In this document: positions 52,501 to 61,105 of the stretch, one piece after another | Position numbering within the stretch: the stretch's first letter is position 1 | Layout: the number at the start of each line of letters is the position of its first letter | NCBI RefSeq assembly: GCF_003696215.1 | Contig: NZ_RFFG01000036.1 | Span: 1-64,000 of the forward strand | Direction: 5' to 3' | From: Actinomadura harenae | GTDB taxonomy: Bacteria; Actinomycetota; Actinomycetes; Streptosporangiales; Streptosporangiaceae | Length of the DNA stretch: 64,000 bases | Position numbers and translations under genes: made by a program | The notes under the pieces: model-generated | Database searches by the model: none | Seen by the model: the letters and a program-made list of their open reading frames with translations, nothing else | What the model was told of the DNA's origin: nothing

Positions 52501-52736
52501 TGATGCCTACAGCACCCCGTCAGCGTCTCACCGGCGTGGACCTCCCGAACGTTACGTGGCGCAAGGCCCGCCGCAGCGGTGGCAGCGGTGGGAGCTGCGT
52601 TGAGGTCGCCACGCAGGGCTCGGCTCATCTGGCACGTGACTCCAAGGACCCGATGGGCCCGGTGCTCGCCTTCACCGGTGCGGAGTGGGGGGCGCTCCTG
52701 TTCGAGGTCAAGGCCGGAGCCCACGATCTGAGCTAG
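52500..52736 (+). CDS. DUF397 protein
   Basis: A 78-residue protein whose ATG (52500) overlaps the preceding stop by one base. It has the family's core: VTWRKARRSGGSGGSCVEVA, then HLARDSKDPMGPVLAFTGAE followed by WGALLFEVKAG. DUF397 proteins are the usual small partner of XRE-DUF5753 regulators. A strong terminator follows at 52756. Alternative starts are ATG 52503 and TTG 52497. Confidence 0.9.
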   Translation: MMPTAPRQRLTGVDLPNVTWRKARRSGGSGGSCVEVATQGSAHLARDSKDPMGPVLAFTGAEWGALLFEVKAGAHDLS

Positions 52737-52755
52737 GCGCCGCTCCTGCCGGAGA

Positions 52756-52790
52756 AGGGAGCCTCGACCGTGTAGCGGTCGAGGCTCCTT
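52756..52790 (+). terminator. Strong hairpin terminator after DUF397
   Basis: GGAGCCTCGACCG (52758-52770) pairs exactly with CGGTCGAGGCTCC (52776-52788) around TGTAG; weak extra pairs extend it to 52756-52790. It starts 20 bases after the DUF397 stop. Confidence 0.8.
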
Positions 52791-53074
52791 CGCGTTTGAG
52801 ACAGTCATATCTGACTCGGGATTCATAACTTGCGAGTCGGACTATTGACGGTTCGCAGTCCAGGTATCACTTTGGAGGCACGCGAAGCAGACAGAGGAGA
52901 CAGTGATGCACCAGGCCTCCCACAGCCTCATCGGACCCCAGATCGCGGTGTCACGGCGCGCGTCGTCCTCGACGACGACGGCGCTGTCCCGCGGGCGCGT
53001 CTGGCCGCTCGCGGACCACTTCCTTAGCCGCTGAACCGCCACGGCCCGGCCCTGAGCAGGAGGGGAGTCCCCAC

Positions 53075-54025
53075 ATGCGTGTCTCGGCGATGACCGGCCA
53101 ACCAGCCCCATGGGACATGGAGTTCGACTGGCATCTGACCAACCGGTGCAACTTCTTCTGCGAGTACTGCCACCCGCAGATCCGCACGGTGCTGAATCGC
53201 GTGCACCTGGACGAGCCGCCCGCTGAGCTGGTGGTGGCCCGGTTCGACGCGCTGGGCTCCACCTGCCTGGTGCACCTGTCCGGCGGTGAGCCGTTCCTGT
53301 TCCCCGACTTCGTGGCCCTGTGCGAGGGGCTGACCGAACGGCACTTCATCAGCATCAACACCAACCTCGCCAGCGAGCAGGTCGCAGAGTTCGCGCGCAG
53401 GGTCGACCCGGCGCGGGTGGTGAAGATCGTCGCGGCGGTCCACGCGCCCGAACGGCGGCGGCTGGGGCTCCAGGTCGAGCAGTACGGACGGGACTACAGG
53501 CTGCTGCGTGATGCCGGGTTCGACGTCGACGCGCTGTACGTGCTGTACCCGCCGCTGCTGCCGACGCTGGCCGAGGACCTGGCAGCGCTGGAAGCGGCCG
53601 GTGTCGACCATGTGCGCTGCAAGGTGTTCAAGGGCGTGTACGACGACGGAAGCGGCAAGCGCCGCTACCCCGAGGGGTACAGCGACGCCGAGAAGGCGGT
53701 GATCCTGGCGAACTCGGGCGAGTACCGATTCAACAAGCCGTACCTGGACGGCATGTCGTCGTTCCGGGGCCAGGCGTGTTCGGCGGGGGTGACCTCGTTC
53801 AAGGTGATGGTGACCGGTGAGGTGCGCCGGTGCGCGTCGGTGCCGACCGGCTACGGGAACATGTACGAGGGGACGTTCACTCCTGCCGTCGCCTCGACGC
53901 CGTGCCCGGCACGGCGGGTCTTGGTGCTGTCGCAGTGCCTGGCGTACCTGGACTCCCCTCCCGAGCTTCCGCCGCCCGCCGACGACGCCGGCGGGGACGC
54001 CTCGACGAGGCGGGCGCGATCATGA
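53075..54025 (+). CDS. Radical SAM enzyme, head of arm B
   Basis: A 316-residue protein starting at ATG 53075 behind AGGAGGGG. The iron-sulfur motif TNRCNFFCEYC has Cys25, Cys29 and Cys32 (CxxxCxxC). VHLSGGEPFLFPDFVALCEG is the GGEP SAM-binding region. The C-terminal part has further Cys: QACSAGVTSFKVMVTGEVRR then CASVP, and CPARRVLVLSQCLAYL, consistent with a SPASM/Twitch-like auxiliary cluster. It should make a 5'-deoxyadenosyl radical to modify a small substrate or peptide. It is coupled to the SAM synthetase by ATGA. Confidence 0.9.
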   Translation: MRVSAMTGQPAPWDMEFDWHLTNRCNFFCEYCHPQIRTVLNRVHLDEPPAELVVARFDALGSTCLVHLSGGEPFLFPDFVALCEGLTERHFISINTNLASEQVAEFARRVDPARVVKIVAAVHAPERRRLGLQVEQYGRDYRLLRDAGFDVDALYVLYPPLLPTLAEDLAALEAAGVDHVRCKVFKGVYDDGSGKRRYPEGYSDAEKAVILANSGEYRFNKPYLDGMSSFRGQACSAGVTSFKVMVTGEVRRCASVPTGYGNMYEGTFTPAVASTPCPARRVLVLSQCLAYLDSPPELPPPADDAGGDASTRRARS

Positions 54026-55278
54026 AGATTCTCTCTCGGGCTGGGGTCGAGCACCCCGACACCGCACCGTGGGACGCGGCCGAACGCAAGGGGATCGGCC
54101 ACCCCGACACCCTGGCCGATCTGTGCGCGGACGCGTTCTCGGCCGCCTACGCCCGGCGCGGGCTGGCCGCCTTCGGGCACATCCCCAACCATTGGGTCGA
54201 CAAGGTCACCCTGGCCGGCGCGGCGTCGCGGGTCCGGCTCGGCGGCTACGAGGTCATCGAGCCGGTGCAGTGTCACCTGTTCGGGAAGGTCACCTCGAGT
54301 GTCGGAGACGACCCGATCGACGTGGCGGGGTTGTTCGAGTGGTCCGTCACCGATGTGCTGACGCGTGCGCTGGGCGGATCGGAGATCGTGCCGCACCTGC
54401 GGTTCCACATCACCAACACCAGCGGATCCGCCGCCGACCACGCCCCCACGTTCTACGAGCCGCGGTGCGCCAGCGACTTGGCGCAGGTGCTGGCGGAGGA
54501 TTCGGTGTGCAACGACACGGTGATCTGCACCGGCACCTCGGCGATGGGGGCGGCTGGGCGGATCGCGGTCGAGCTGGAGCGGTTCTTGACCGGGCCGGAG
54601 CTGACGGCCGTGGTGCCGGGTGCCGGGACTGACGTGAAGGTGATGGTCACCCGCGTCGGTGACCATCTGGACGTGACGGCCGCGGTCCCGATGCATCCGT
54701 GGGCGGTACGGGACTGGAAGGTCTACGCCGACCTCATCGCCGTCGTCGGGAACCTGTCCCGTGTCCAGCTGAAGCGGCTGGTCGACCAGTACCGGCCCGG
54801 CGGATCGTTCACGCTGAACCTCAACACCAAGGACCGGCCCGGCCGTGGGTACCTGGCACCGTTCGGCTCCTCGCTGGGCAAGGGCGATATCGGAGCGGTC
54901 GGGCGCGGCAACCGGCACAGCGGCGTGATCGAACCGCTGCGGCCCTCCAGTTGCGAGGCTCCGGCGGGGAAGAACCCGGTGCACCACGCGGGCAAGATCT
55001 ACACGGTCCTGGCACGGCGCGCCGCCGAACAGATCGCCGCCGAGGTGGGCGCGTACGCCACGGTGGTGATCTGCGCACGCAACGGCCACCCGGTGACTCA
55101 CCCGGCGTACGTGCTGGTCGAGATCGCCGGGCCGCTGCCGGGTGGCCTGCTGGACCGCGCGGAGAAGGTCGCCGAGCAGGTGATGGCGACCGCGCCCCTG
55201 CTCGCGCAGGAGTTTGCCCACGCCGACCCGATGGAATCGTTCCAGCATCAGGACGACGTGGCTGGCGGCCAGCGGTGA
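54022..55278 (+). CDS. Archaeal-type methionine adenosyltransferase
   Basis: A 418-residue protein. It matches the archaeal AdoMet synthetase family (PF01941), not the usual bacterial MetK. KGIGHPDTLADLCADAFSAA is the HPD motif near the N-terminus. GAGTDVKVMVTRVGDHLDVT and YRPGGSFTLNLNTKDRPGRG follow, then KGDIGAVGRGNRHSGVIEPL and GKNPVHHAGKIYTVLARRAA near the C-terminus. The enzyme makes SAM from methionine and ATP. Its position after a radical SAM gene and before two methyltransferases suggests local SAM supply. The start overlaps the radical SAM stop. Confidence 0.85.
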   Translation: MKILSRAGVEHPDTAPWDAAERKGIGHPDTLADLCADAFSAAYARRGLAAFGHIPNHWVDKVTLAGAASRVRLGGYEVIEPVQCHLFGKVTSSVGDDPIDVAGLFEWSVTDVLTRALGGSEIVPHLRFHITNTSGSAADHAPTFYEPRCASDLAQVLAEDSVCNDTVICTGTSAMGAAGRIAVELERFLTGPELTAVVPGAGTDVKVMVTRVGDHLDVTAAVPMHPWAVRDWKVYADLIAVVGNLSRVQLKRLVDQYRPGGSFTLNLNTKDRPGRGYLAPFGSSLGKGDIGAVGRGNRHSGVIEPLRPSSCEAPAGKNPVHHAGKIYTVLARRAAEQIAAEVGAYATVVICARNGHPVTHPAYVLVEIAGPLPGGLLDRAEKVAEQVMATAPLLAQEFAHADPMESFQHQDDVAGGQR

Positions 55279-55988
55279 CAACCCCACCAGAGAACGCCCC
55301 CTCGAAGAATTCGAAGAACACGGTGCGTGAGGCGTTCACGGTCGCGCATCGCCGTCACCTGGACCGGCTGGCGCAGTTGCCGGTGTGGGTGGACGAGCAG
55401 GGGATGCTGATCGGTGATCAGCGGGTGATGTTCGCCGCCGAGGCCCCGCTGATGCGGCGGCACGCCGAATCGCTTGTCGCGGCCGACACTCCGCGCGGCC
55501 GCGCGGCGGACGTGCTGGAGATCGGCCTGGGGATGGGCGTGTTCGCCTCCCAGCTGCCCAGGTTCGTGGGGACCTACACCACTGTTGAGGCGGTACCGGA
55601 AGTGGTCGCCCACACTGGCCCGCTTCTGGCCGGGCTTCTTGGCGCCCGCGTTCGGTACCGGGTGATCGGAGCCCCGTGGCAGCTCGCCGAGCTACCCGAC
55701 TCGGCCTACGACGCGATCATGTACGACACGTGGCCGCCCGAGGGGTACGCCGACGATGACTTCGCGGTCTTCGCCGAGCATGTCGCCGCCCGGTGCCTGC
55801 GTCCGGGAGGCCGTTGGTCGTTCTTCTGGTCGGGCTCCCGCTTGTCCTCGCAGCGTCGCAGCGTGCTGGACCGCTGGTTCCCCGGCTGGCACGCCGACAG
55901 CTACACCATGCCGCCGGAACTGGTCCCCCGGGACTGGACGAAGCCGACCACCGCCTTCCTCGTGCCGGTCGCGACCCGCTCGACGTAG
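55275..55988 (+). CDS. GAMT-like SAM-dependent methyltransferase
   Basis: A 237-residue protein from GTG 55275, overlapping the SAM synthetase stop. VLEIGLGMGVFASQ (near 80) is motif I. YTTVEAVPEVVAHTGPLLAG follows, then YDAIMYDTWPPEG near 149, and LRPGGRWSFFWSGSRLSSQR. The YD-x-I-x-YDT-(W/Y)-P block and the VMFAAEAPLMRR N-terminal part resemble guanidinoacetate/arginine N-methyltransferases, which methylate guanidino nitrogens. The substrate here is inferred only. Confidence 0.7.
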   Translation: MTTPPENAPSKNSKNTVREAFTVAHRRHLDRLAQLPVWVDEQGMLIGDQRVMFAAEAPLMRRHAESLVAADTPRGRAADVLEIGLGMGVFASQLPRFVGTYTTVEAVPEVVAHTGPLLAGLLGARVRYRVIGAPWQLAELPDSAYDAIMYDTWPPEGYADDDFAVFAEHVAARCLRPGGRWSFFWSGSRLSSQRRSVLDRWFPGWHADSYTMPPELVPRDWTKPTTAFLVPVATRST

Positions 55989-56002
55989 GGAGAGTCACCA
56001 CG

Positions 56003-56788
56003 ATGAGCCACCCCCACAAGGCCCCTCCCACTCCTCTGGCCGATCTACTCAACGCCGACGCCGTCCGGTTCGCCGAGTCGGGGTATGTGGTGTTGCCGCC
56101 GCTGCCGCTCGAGCACATCGAGACGCTGCGCGGCGAGGCCGCCGAGTTGCTGGACTCGATCGTCGCCGCCGGTGGACTGGACCGCCTCAGCCGGGACCCG
56201 CGCGTCACATGCTGGCGGCTGGCCGACGGGCAGGCGTACGTGCTCAAGATCAAGCACGTGACCGAGCAGTGCCGCAGCCTGCGTTCCGCGGCGGATGGGC
56301 CCATGGCGCAGGTCGCGGCGCATCTGCTCGGCGCCGCGCCGCTCCTCATAGACGAGAAGGTCACCTACAAGCAGCGGGTGCCCGCCTACCAGGCCGGGAG
56401 CATCACCGACCTGCCGGTTCTGGATCCCTCCGTCCACAAACACACCGACGCCGCCTACTACACCCGACGCGGCATCACCGGGCCGGTGGTGACCGTCGCG
56501 CTATGCCTGGACGAGGTTGCTGCCGCGTCCGGCCCGGTGCGGGTGTGGCCGGGCAGCCACCACCGCGCCCCAGCCTTCACCGACACCGCCGCTCACGGTC
56601 CGGTCGTCGACGACGACCAGGCCCCCGACGAACATGCCGTGCCGCTGACCGGGAACGCCGGGACCGTCCTCGCGTGGGACGCGCGGCTGGTACACGCCTC
56701 CGCCCCCAACACCACCGGAGACCCCCGACGGTTAATGATCGCCGCCTACGCCCGCACATCGGAGGCGGCCCCCGATGAACGCCGGTGA
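56003..56788 (+). CDS. PhyH-type Fe(II)/2-oxoglutarate oxygenase
   Basis: A 261-residue protein starting at ATG 56003 with AGGGAGAG upstream. It has FAESGYVVLPPLPLEHIETL at the N-terminus, the iron ligands H-T-D in SVHKHTDAAYYTRRG near 146, and the distal His in LVHASAPNTTGDPRRLMIAA with the Arg for 2-oxoglutarate. PhyH-type enzymes hydroxylate or halogenate small molecules; no halogenase Asp-to-Gly/Ala change is seen, so hydroxylation is likelier. It overlaps the FkbM gene by 14 bases. Confidence 0.9.
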   Translation: MSHPHKAPPTPLADLLNADAVRFAESGYVVLPPLPLEHIETLRGEAAELLDSIVAAGGLDRLSRDPRVTCWRLADGQAYVLKIKHVTEQCRSLRSAADGPMAQVAAHLLGAAPLLIDEKVTYKQRVPAYQAGSITDLPVLDPSVHKHTDAAYYTRRGITGPVVTVALCLDEVAAASGPVRVWPGSHHRAPAFTDTAAHGPVVDDDQAPDEHAVPLTGNAGTVLAWDARLVHASAPNTTGDPRRLMIAAYARTSEAAPDERR

Positions 56789-57458
56789 ACCGCGCCCCTA
56801 CCAGCAGCCTGCCCCGTTCGTTTCGCAATGGGGCGAGGACGTGTGGCTATCGCAACGCGCCGACCTGCCCGAACGCGGGGTGTTCGTGGAGGTCGGCGGC
56901 GCTGACGGGCGCCGCGGCTCCAATACCTGGTGGCTGGAGGACAAGCGGGGTTGGCGCGGCATGGTGGTCGAGCCCGATCCGCGCCAGCACGCCGCGCTGC
57001 ACGCCAACCGAACCTGCCTGATCGACCCCCGGGCCGTCGCCGACCACGCCGGCACCATCGCCTTCGGACAGCACACCACCCGCCCCACCCACTCGGGGAT
57101 CGGCCTGACCGGCGACGACTACCGCAGCATCACCGTGCGATGTGTACGGCTCGACACCCTCCTGCAGGAGGCCGACATCGCCACCATCGACGTGCTCAGC
57201 ATCGACGTCGAGGGCACCGAACTTCAGGTGTGGGGATCGTTCGACCCCGACCGGTGGCGCCCCCGCTTCGTGATCATCGAGTACGACGATGGCGTACCCG
57301 GCCGCCGCACCACCGACATCCGCGCCGCGCTCGGCACGCACTACCACCTGGAACATGTCACTCCCTCCAACCTGATCCTGGTCAGGAGTACCCCGTGCAG
57401 CGACCCGCCTCCATGCCCCCCGACGGTCCCCGCGACGGCCTCGCGGGCCCCGGGGTGA
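56775..57458 (+). CDS. FkbM-family methyltransferase
   Basis: A 227-residue protein starting at ATG 56775 inside the end of the PhyH gene. FVEVGGADGRRGSNTWWLED is motif I, GMVVEPDPRQHAALHANRTC is the EPDP region, and VRCVRLDTLLQEADIATIDV followed by LSIDVEGTELQVWG is the classic FkbM ending (DVEGxE). FkbM methyltransferases transfer a methyl group to oxygen or other atoms of natural products. It overlaps the ATP-grasp start by 64 bases, so the genes are coupled. Confidence 0.9.
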   Translation: MNAGEPRPYQQPAPFVSQWGEDVWLSQRADLPERGVFVEVGGADGRRGSNTWWLEDKRGWRGMVVEPDPRQHAALHANRTCLIDPRAVADHAGTIAFGQHTTRPTHSGIGLTGDDYRSITVRCVRLDTLLQEADIATIDVLSIDVEGTELQVWGSFDPDRWRPRFVIIEYDDGVPGRRTTDIRAALGTHYHLEHVTPSNLILVRSTPCSDPPPCPPTVPATASRAPG

Positions 57459-58945
57459 TCGTCCCCGCCGCGCACTGCACCGGCACGCGTCATGACACCG
57501 AAACCGCGCTGGCCGGTGAGCTGGCCGGTGCGTTGACGCCGTTCCTGCGGACGCTGATCAACCGGCGGCCCGTCGTCGCCCTGTGCACCAAGAGCACCGA
57601 CGAACCGCACTGGCGTGCCCTGCTGGAGTCCGCCGGAGCCGCCAAGGTACTCACCGTCGACCTCACCGACCTGACGCTCACCGAACGCCTCCTCGGCGGC
57701 CGGCGCACCGTCACCACCGCGATCGAGCACCTGGCGCTTCAGCATGACGTGGCGCGCGCCCTGGGCGGCCATCAGCTCCTGGCCAGCTTCGACCCCGGCG
57801 GCGACGCCGTCGTGCTGGCCCCCGACCCGCTGGAGATCACCTCGATCGGAGGTCGATGCAGCCTGGCGGTCAAACCGCCGGTCGCCCACCTGGTCGAGCA
57901 CAAGACCCTCGTGGACGGCCTGTGGGACCTGATGGGGGTCGACCGTCAGCCGTCGCTGGTGTGCGACGTGACGCCGACACTGCCGAGCCAGATCGCCGCC
58001 CTCGACCAGGGCGAGGGGGTGGTGGTCAGCTGCCAGCGGCGCGGGCACGCCCCCACCGTCGGCGGCGAACACATCTGGTGGGTCCGCCGCGGACGGCTGC
58101 CCGCCACATTCCCCCCGCTGACCTCCCGCGACCTGCGCGCACGGGTGATGCCGCTGCTGGTCGGCCAGCCGCTCCGCCTGCACGGCATGATCGTCGGCGG
58201 GAACGTGGCCTGTTTCCCGGTGATGGAACTGCTATCGCTGCCGCGTCCGGCCGACGGCACCTTCCAGTGGGGAGGCTCAGTCCCCGCCCGCCACCTACCC
58301 ACGACCGCGCGTGTCCACCTGCATCAAGTCGCCGCCCGCGCAGGGCGCTGGCTGGCCGCCCACGGCTACAGCGGCGGCTTCGCCATCGACGGGATCCGAA
58401 CCGACGAGGGGTATTGGCCGACCGAACTCACCGGCCGTCTCACCGCCGCGTTCGAAGGCGTCGACTCGGCCGTGCGGGTCCCGGTGTACGCCGCTAACCT
58501 GGTCGCGCGCGCCGCCACCCATGCCCAACCAAGTAGTGGGACACTGATCGAGCAGACCACTCCGCTGCTCGCCGAGCTGCTCACCGCACTCACCGCCCGC
58601 GTCCTGGACGCCACCCGCGCCGACATCTACGGCGCGGCCACCGACGCCACCAGCCACGGAACCCACCAGCTGCGATGGACCCCGACCGGTCTCACCGCCG
58701 AACCATCGCCCGCCACCGGCACACAGAACTCCGCCGGGACCATCGCTCTCACCCGAAACCCGCGCGGCTGGCTGCTGCACTGCCAGCTCCACGCACCCGC
58801 CCCCCTGCTCCCCGACCTCCCGTGGGGCAGCCTCGCACCGCTCGTCTACCACCTGTCCGACCAGGTGTACGGCACCAGCTTCGGGCAGCTCGATCCGCCG
58901 TTCGGCTTGCCTCCTACCCCCCGCGGCGTCATCGGCCCGTCCTGA
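57395..58945 (+). CDS. ATP-grasp-like enzyme, arm B
   Basis: A 516-residue protein starting at GTG 57395 (AGGAG upstream). The ATP-grasp signals are LVEHKTLVDGLWDLMGVDRQ, SCQRRGHAPTVGGEHIWWVR, LVGQPLRLHGMIVGGNVACF and GGFAIDGIRTDEGYWPTELT with a metal-binding GRLTAAF near 350. It is long for an ATP-grasp and its first 100 residues are a separate Rossmann-like domain. It likely forms an amide or similar bond with ATP. It is the last gene of the overlapping set before the glutamyl-tRNA synthetase. Confidence 0.75.
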   Translation: MQRPASMPPDGPRDGLAGPGVIVPAAHCTGTRHDTETALAGELAGALTPFLRTLINRRPVVALCTKSTDEPHWRALLESAGAAKVLTVDLTDLTLTERLLGGRRTVTTAIEHLALQHDVARALGGHQLLASFDPGGDAVVLAPDPLEITSIGGRCSLAVKPPVAHLVEHKTLVDGLWDLMGVDRQPSLVCDVTPTLPSQIAALDQGEGVVVSCQRRGHAPTVGGEHIWWVRRGRLPATFPPLTSRDLRARVMPLLVGQPLRLHGMIVGGNVACFPVMELLSLPRPADGTFQWGGSVPARHLPTTARVHLHQVAARAGRWLAAHGYSGGFAIDGIRTDEGYWPTELTGRLTAAFEGVDSAVRVPVYAANLVARAATHAQPSSGTLIEQTTPLLAELLTALTARVLDATRADIYGAATDATSHGTHQLRWTPTGLTAEPSPATGTQNSAGTIALTRNPRGWLLHCQLHAPAPLLPDLPWGSLAPLVYHLSDQVYGTSFGQLDPPFGLPPTPRGVIGPS

Positions 58946-59012
58946 CCTCCAGCACACCCCGCACGCCCGGCCTCCTCACCGCGCCACCGGCGGCACAGCA
59001 CTCGGAGCCCCC

Positions 59013-59087
59013 ATGTCCTTGACGAAATCGGCGAACACCTTGCCAGCCACGGCCATTCGCCCGCAGCGTCGGCGGACCCGCCGCTAG
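59013..59087 (+). CDS. Possible 24-residue leader ORF before the GluRS gene
   Basis: ATG 59013 has GGAG five bases upstream and opens MSLTKSANTLPATAIRPQRR followed by RTRR and a TAG at 59085. The stop is nine bases before the GluRS ATG, which itself has no ribosome-binding site. Translation of this ORF could feed ribosomes to the GluRS start. It is short and may be chance. Confidence 0.4.
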   Translation: MSLTKSANTLPATAIRPQRRRTRR

Positions 59088-59096
59088 CCTGCCCCC

Positions 59097-60527
59097 ATGA
59101 CCACCCCAAGCCATCCAATAACTGTCCGCACGCGCTTCGCTCCCTCGCCTACCGGCATGTTCCACGTCGGCAACGCGCGGTCTCTGCTGTACAACTGGCT
59201 GGCCGCCGAGCAGGCCGGGGGGCAGATGGTGCTGCGGATCGAGGACACCGACGCCGAACGCTCCAAGCCCGAATGGATCGACGGGATCCTCAAGGCGATG
59301 GCCTGGCTGGGGGTGGACTCCTCCCAGTACGAGGGCCCCTACTTCCAGACCGACAATGCAGCCCGCCACGCCGAAGCGGTCGCCGCTCTGCTCGACGGCG
59401 GGCACGCCTACTACTGCGACTGCACCCGCGAGCAGATCGCCGAACGCACCGGCGACCCGCACAAGGGCTACGACGGGCACTGCCGCACCCGCGACCTGGG
59501 GCCCGGGCCAGGGCGAGCCGTCCGGTTCCGCACGCCCGACACCGGCGAAACGGTCGTGACCGACCTGGTGCGCGGCGCGCCGGTCTTCCCCAATGCGGCC
59601 CTGGAAGACTTCGTCGTCGCCCGCTCCGACGGCACCCCCACCTTCCTGCTCGCCAACATCGTCGACGACATGGCGATGGGAATCACCCTGGTCATCCGCG
59701 CCGAGGAACACCTGTCCAACACCCCCAAGCAGCAACTGCTGTGGGAGGCGCTGGGGGCGACCCCGCCAACGTGGGCACATGCGCCGATCCTGGTGAACGA
59801 CAAGCGCCAGAAGCTGTCCAAACGTCGCGACAAGGCCGCCCTGGAGGACTTCGCCCGCGACGGCTACCTCCCCGAGGCGATGCGGAACTACCTGATGCTG
59901 CTGGGGTGGGCCCCACCGGACGGCAGTGAGATCCTCCCCTGGCAGCAGATCGTTGACCGGTTCCGCATCGCCGACGTCAACCCGGCCCCAGCGTTCTTCG
60001 ACGTCAAGAAGCTTCGGGCGTTCAACGGCGACTACCTGCGTGCCATGTCCGCGACCGAGTTCGCGGCCGTCGCCGCCGACTGGCTGGCCGTCCACTTCCC
60101 GGCCGGTGCTACCTGGGCCGACGACCGTGACCGCTTCGCCGCTGCGACTGAACTGGCGCAGACCCGCATCGCGATCCTGTCGGAGCTGCCCGACATGATC
60201 GGCTTCCTGTTCACCGGCGTGGAGATCGACCCGGCATCGTGGGACAAAGCGTTGAAGCCGGGCGCGGTCGAACTCCTGACCGACGCACTCGGTGCCTTGG
60301 GCGAGCTGGGCGACTGGACGGCCGACGCCATCAAGGACACCATCGAGCGGGCCGGGCAGGCACACGGCCTCAAACTCAGCAAGGCGCAGGCACCCGTGCG
60401 GGTCGCCGTGACCGGCCGCACCGTCGGACTGCCCCTGTTCGAGTCGATGCAGCTGCTGGGACGACCCGAAACCCTCGACCGCGTCGCAGCCGCACTGTCC
60501 CGAGCCAACCCCCCTTCACCACGCTGA
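59097..60527 (+). CDS. gltX: Glutamyl-tRNA synthetase inside the cluster
   Basis: A 476-residue complete GluRS. The HIGH-type motif is [20 protein letters not shown] and the KMSKS-type motif is [20 protein letters not shown] near 240. [20 protein letters not shown] and the [17 protein letters not shown] region are intact, and the C-terminal anticodon-binding helices run to [20 protein letters not shown]. It charges tRNA-Glu (in actinomycetes often also tRNA-Gln). A housekeeping gene is expected elsewhere on the chromosome. Here it may be a resistant duplicate or a supplier of Glu-tRNA for synthesis. It has weak translation signals of its own, see the leader ORF. Confidence 0.95.
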   Translation: MTTPSHPITVRTRFAPSPTGMFHVGNARSLLYNWLAAEQAGGQMVLRIEDTDAERSKPEWIDGILKAMAWLGVDSSQYEGPYFQTDNAARHAEAVAALLDGGHAYYCDCTREQIAERTGDPHKGYDGHCRTRDLGPGPGRAVRFRTPDTGETVVTDLVRGAPVFPNAALEDFVVARSDGTPTFLLANIVDDMAMGITLVIRAEEHLSNTPKQQLLWEALGATPPTWAHAPILVNDKRQKLSKRRDKAALEDFARDGYLPEAMRNYLMLLGWAPPDGSEILPWQQIVDRFRIADVNPAPAFFDVKKLRAFNGDYLRAMSATEFAAVAADWLAVHFPAGATWADDRDRFAAATELAQTRIAILSELPDMIGFLFTGVEIDPASWDKALKPGAVELLTDALGALGELGDWTADAIKDTIERAGQAHGLKLSKAQAPVRVAVTGRTVGLPLFESMQLLGRPETLDRVAAALSRANPPSPR

Positions 60528-60632
60528 GAGCCACTAACGGAACCAGTAGGTCAAGCCTCGCTGGCAGGGATGGCCGCGGCGAGACATGAAACGCCAACCA
60601 CATATCTGTGACGAGTTCCAAGGAGGTACACG

Positions 60633-61079
60633 GTGGCCCACACCCACGCGGCGCGCGCCATCATCCAGGCCACCGACGGCCGCTGGCTGCTCGTGCGTCC
60701 CACCAGCGCCGACCTGTGGCACCTACCCGGCGGCGGGATCGCCCAGGGCGAGCCTCCGCGGCAGGCATGCGAGCGAGAGATCCATGAGGAACTGGGCCTG
60801 ACCCTGTCGGCCGGACGGCTCCGCGCCGTTCAATGGACACCGCTGCCCGACGACGGCGGCGACCAGATCTCATTGGTGTTCGACTGCGGTGTTCACGACC
60901 CTGCCGACATCGAAGCGCACATCACCCTCCAGGCGGATGAGGTCGAGGCGTGGCGGTGGGGCACCCCTGACGCTGACCTGCTGGACGGTGATCGTCTCGC
61001 TGAGGCCCTTCTCCAGGCGTCGGCTCGACCCGACCACGTCGCCTACCTCGAGGTCGCCACCACGCCGAGCGCGACATGA
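60633..61079 (+). CDS. Nudix hydrolase, end of arm B
   Basis: A 148-residue protein starting at GTG 60633 with an ideal AAGGAGGT upstream. The Nudix box is LPGGGIAQGEPPRQACEREI followed by HEELGL, the G-x5-E-x7-REx2EE pattern. It follows arm B after 105 bases and may clean up nucleotide by-products or act on a phosphorylated intermediate. It converges with the LLM oxidoreductase gene. Confidence 0.9.
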   Translation: MAHTHAARAIIQATDGRWLLVRPTSADLWHLPGGGIAQGEPPRQACEREIHEELGLTLSAGRLRAVQWTPLPDDGGDQISLVFDCGVHDPADIEAHITLQADEVEAWRWGTPDADLLDGDRLAEALLQASARPDHVAYLEVATTPSAT

Positions 61080-61105
61080 ACGCCCGTGTCCGCCGCGTTC
61101 GGCCG

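Noticed and set aside
53851-55287. A 478-codon minus-strand frame opposite the SAM synthetase
   Set aside because: The plus strand shows conserved MAT motifs and coupled starts; the minus frame has no family resemblance.
56003-56788. Calling the PhyH-type enzyme a halogenase
   Set aside because: The metal-binding H-T-D keeps its Asp; halogenases of this superfamily have Gly or Ala there.
58929-60365. A 478-codon minus-strand frame opposite GluRS
   Set aside because: GluRS motifs on the plus strand are complete; the other frame is a mirror of their codon bias.
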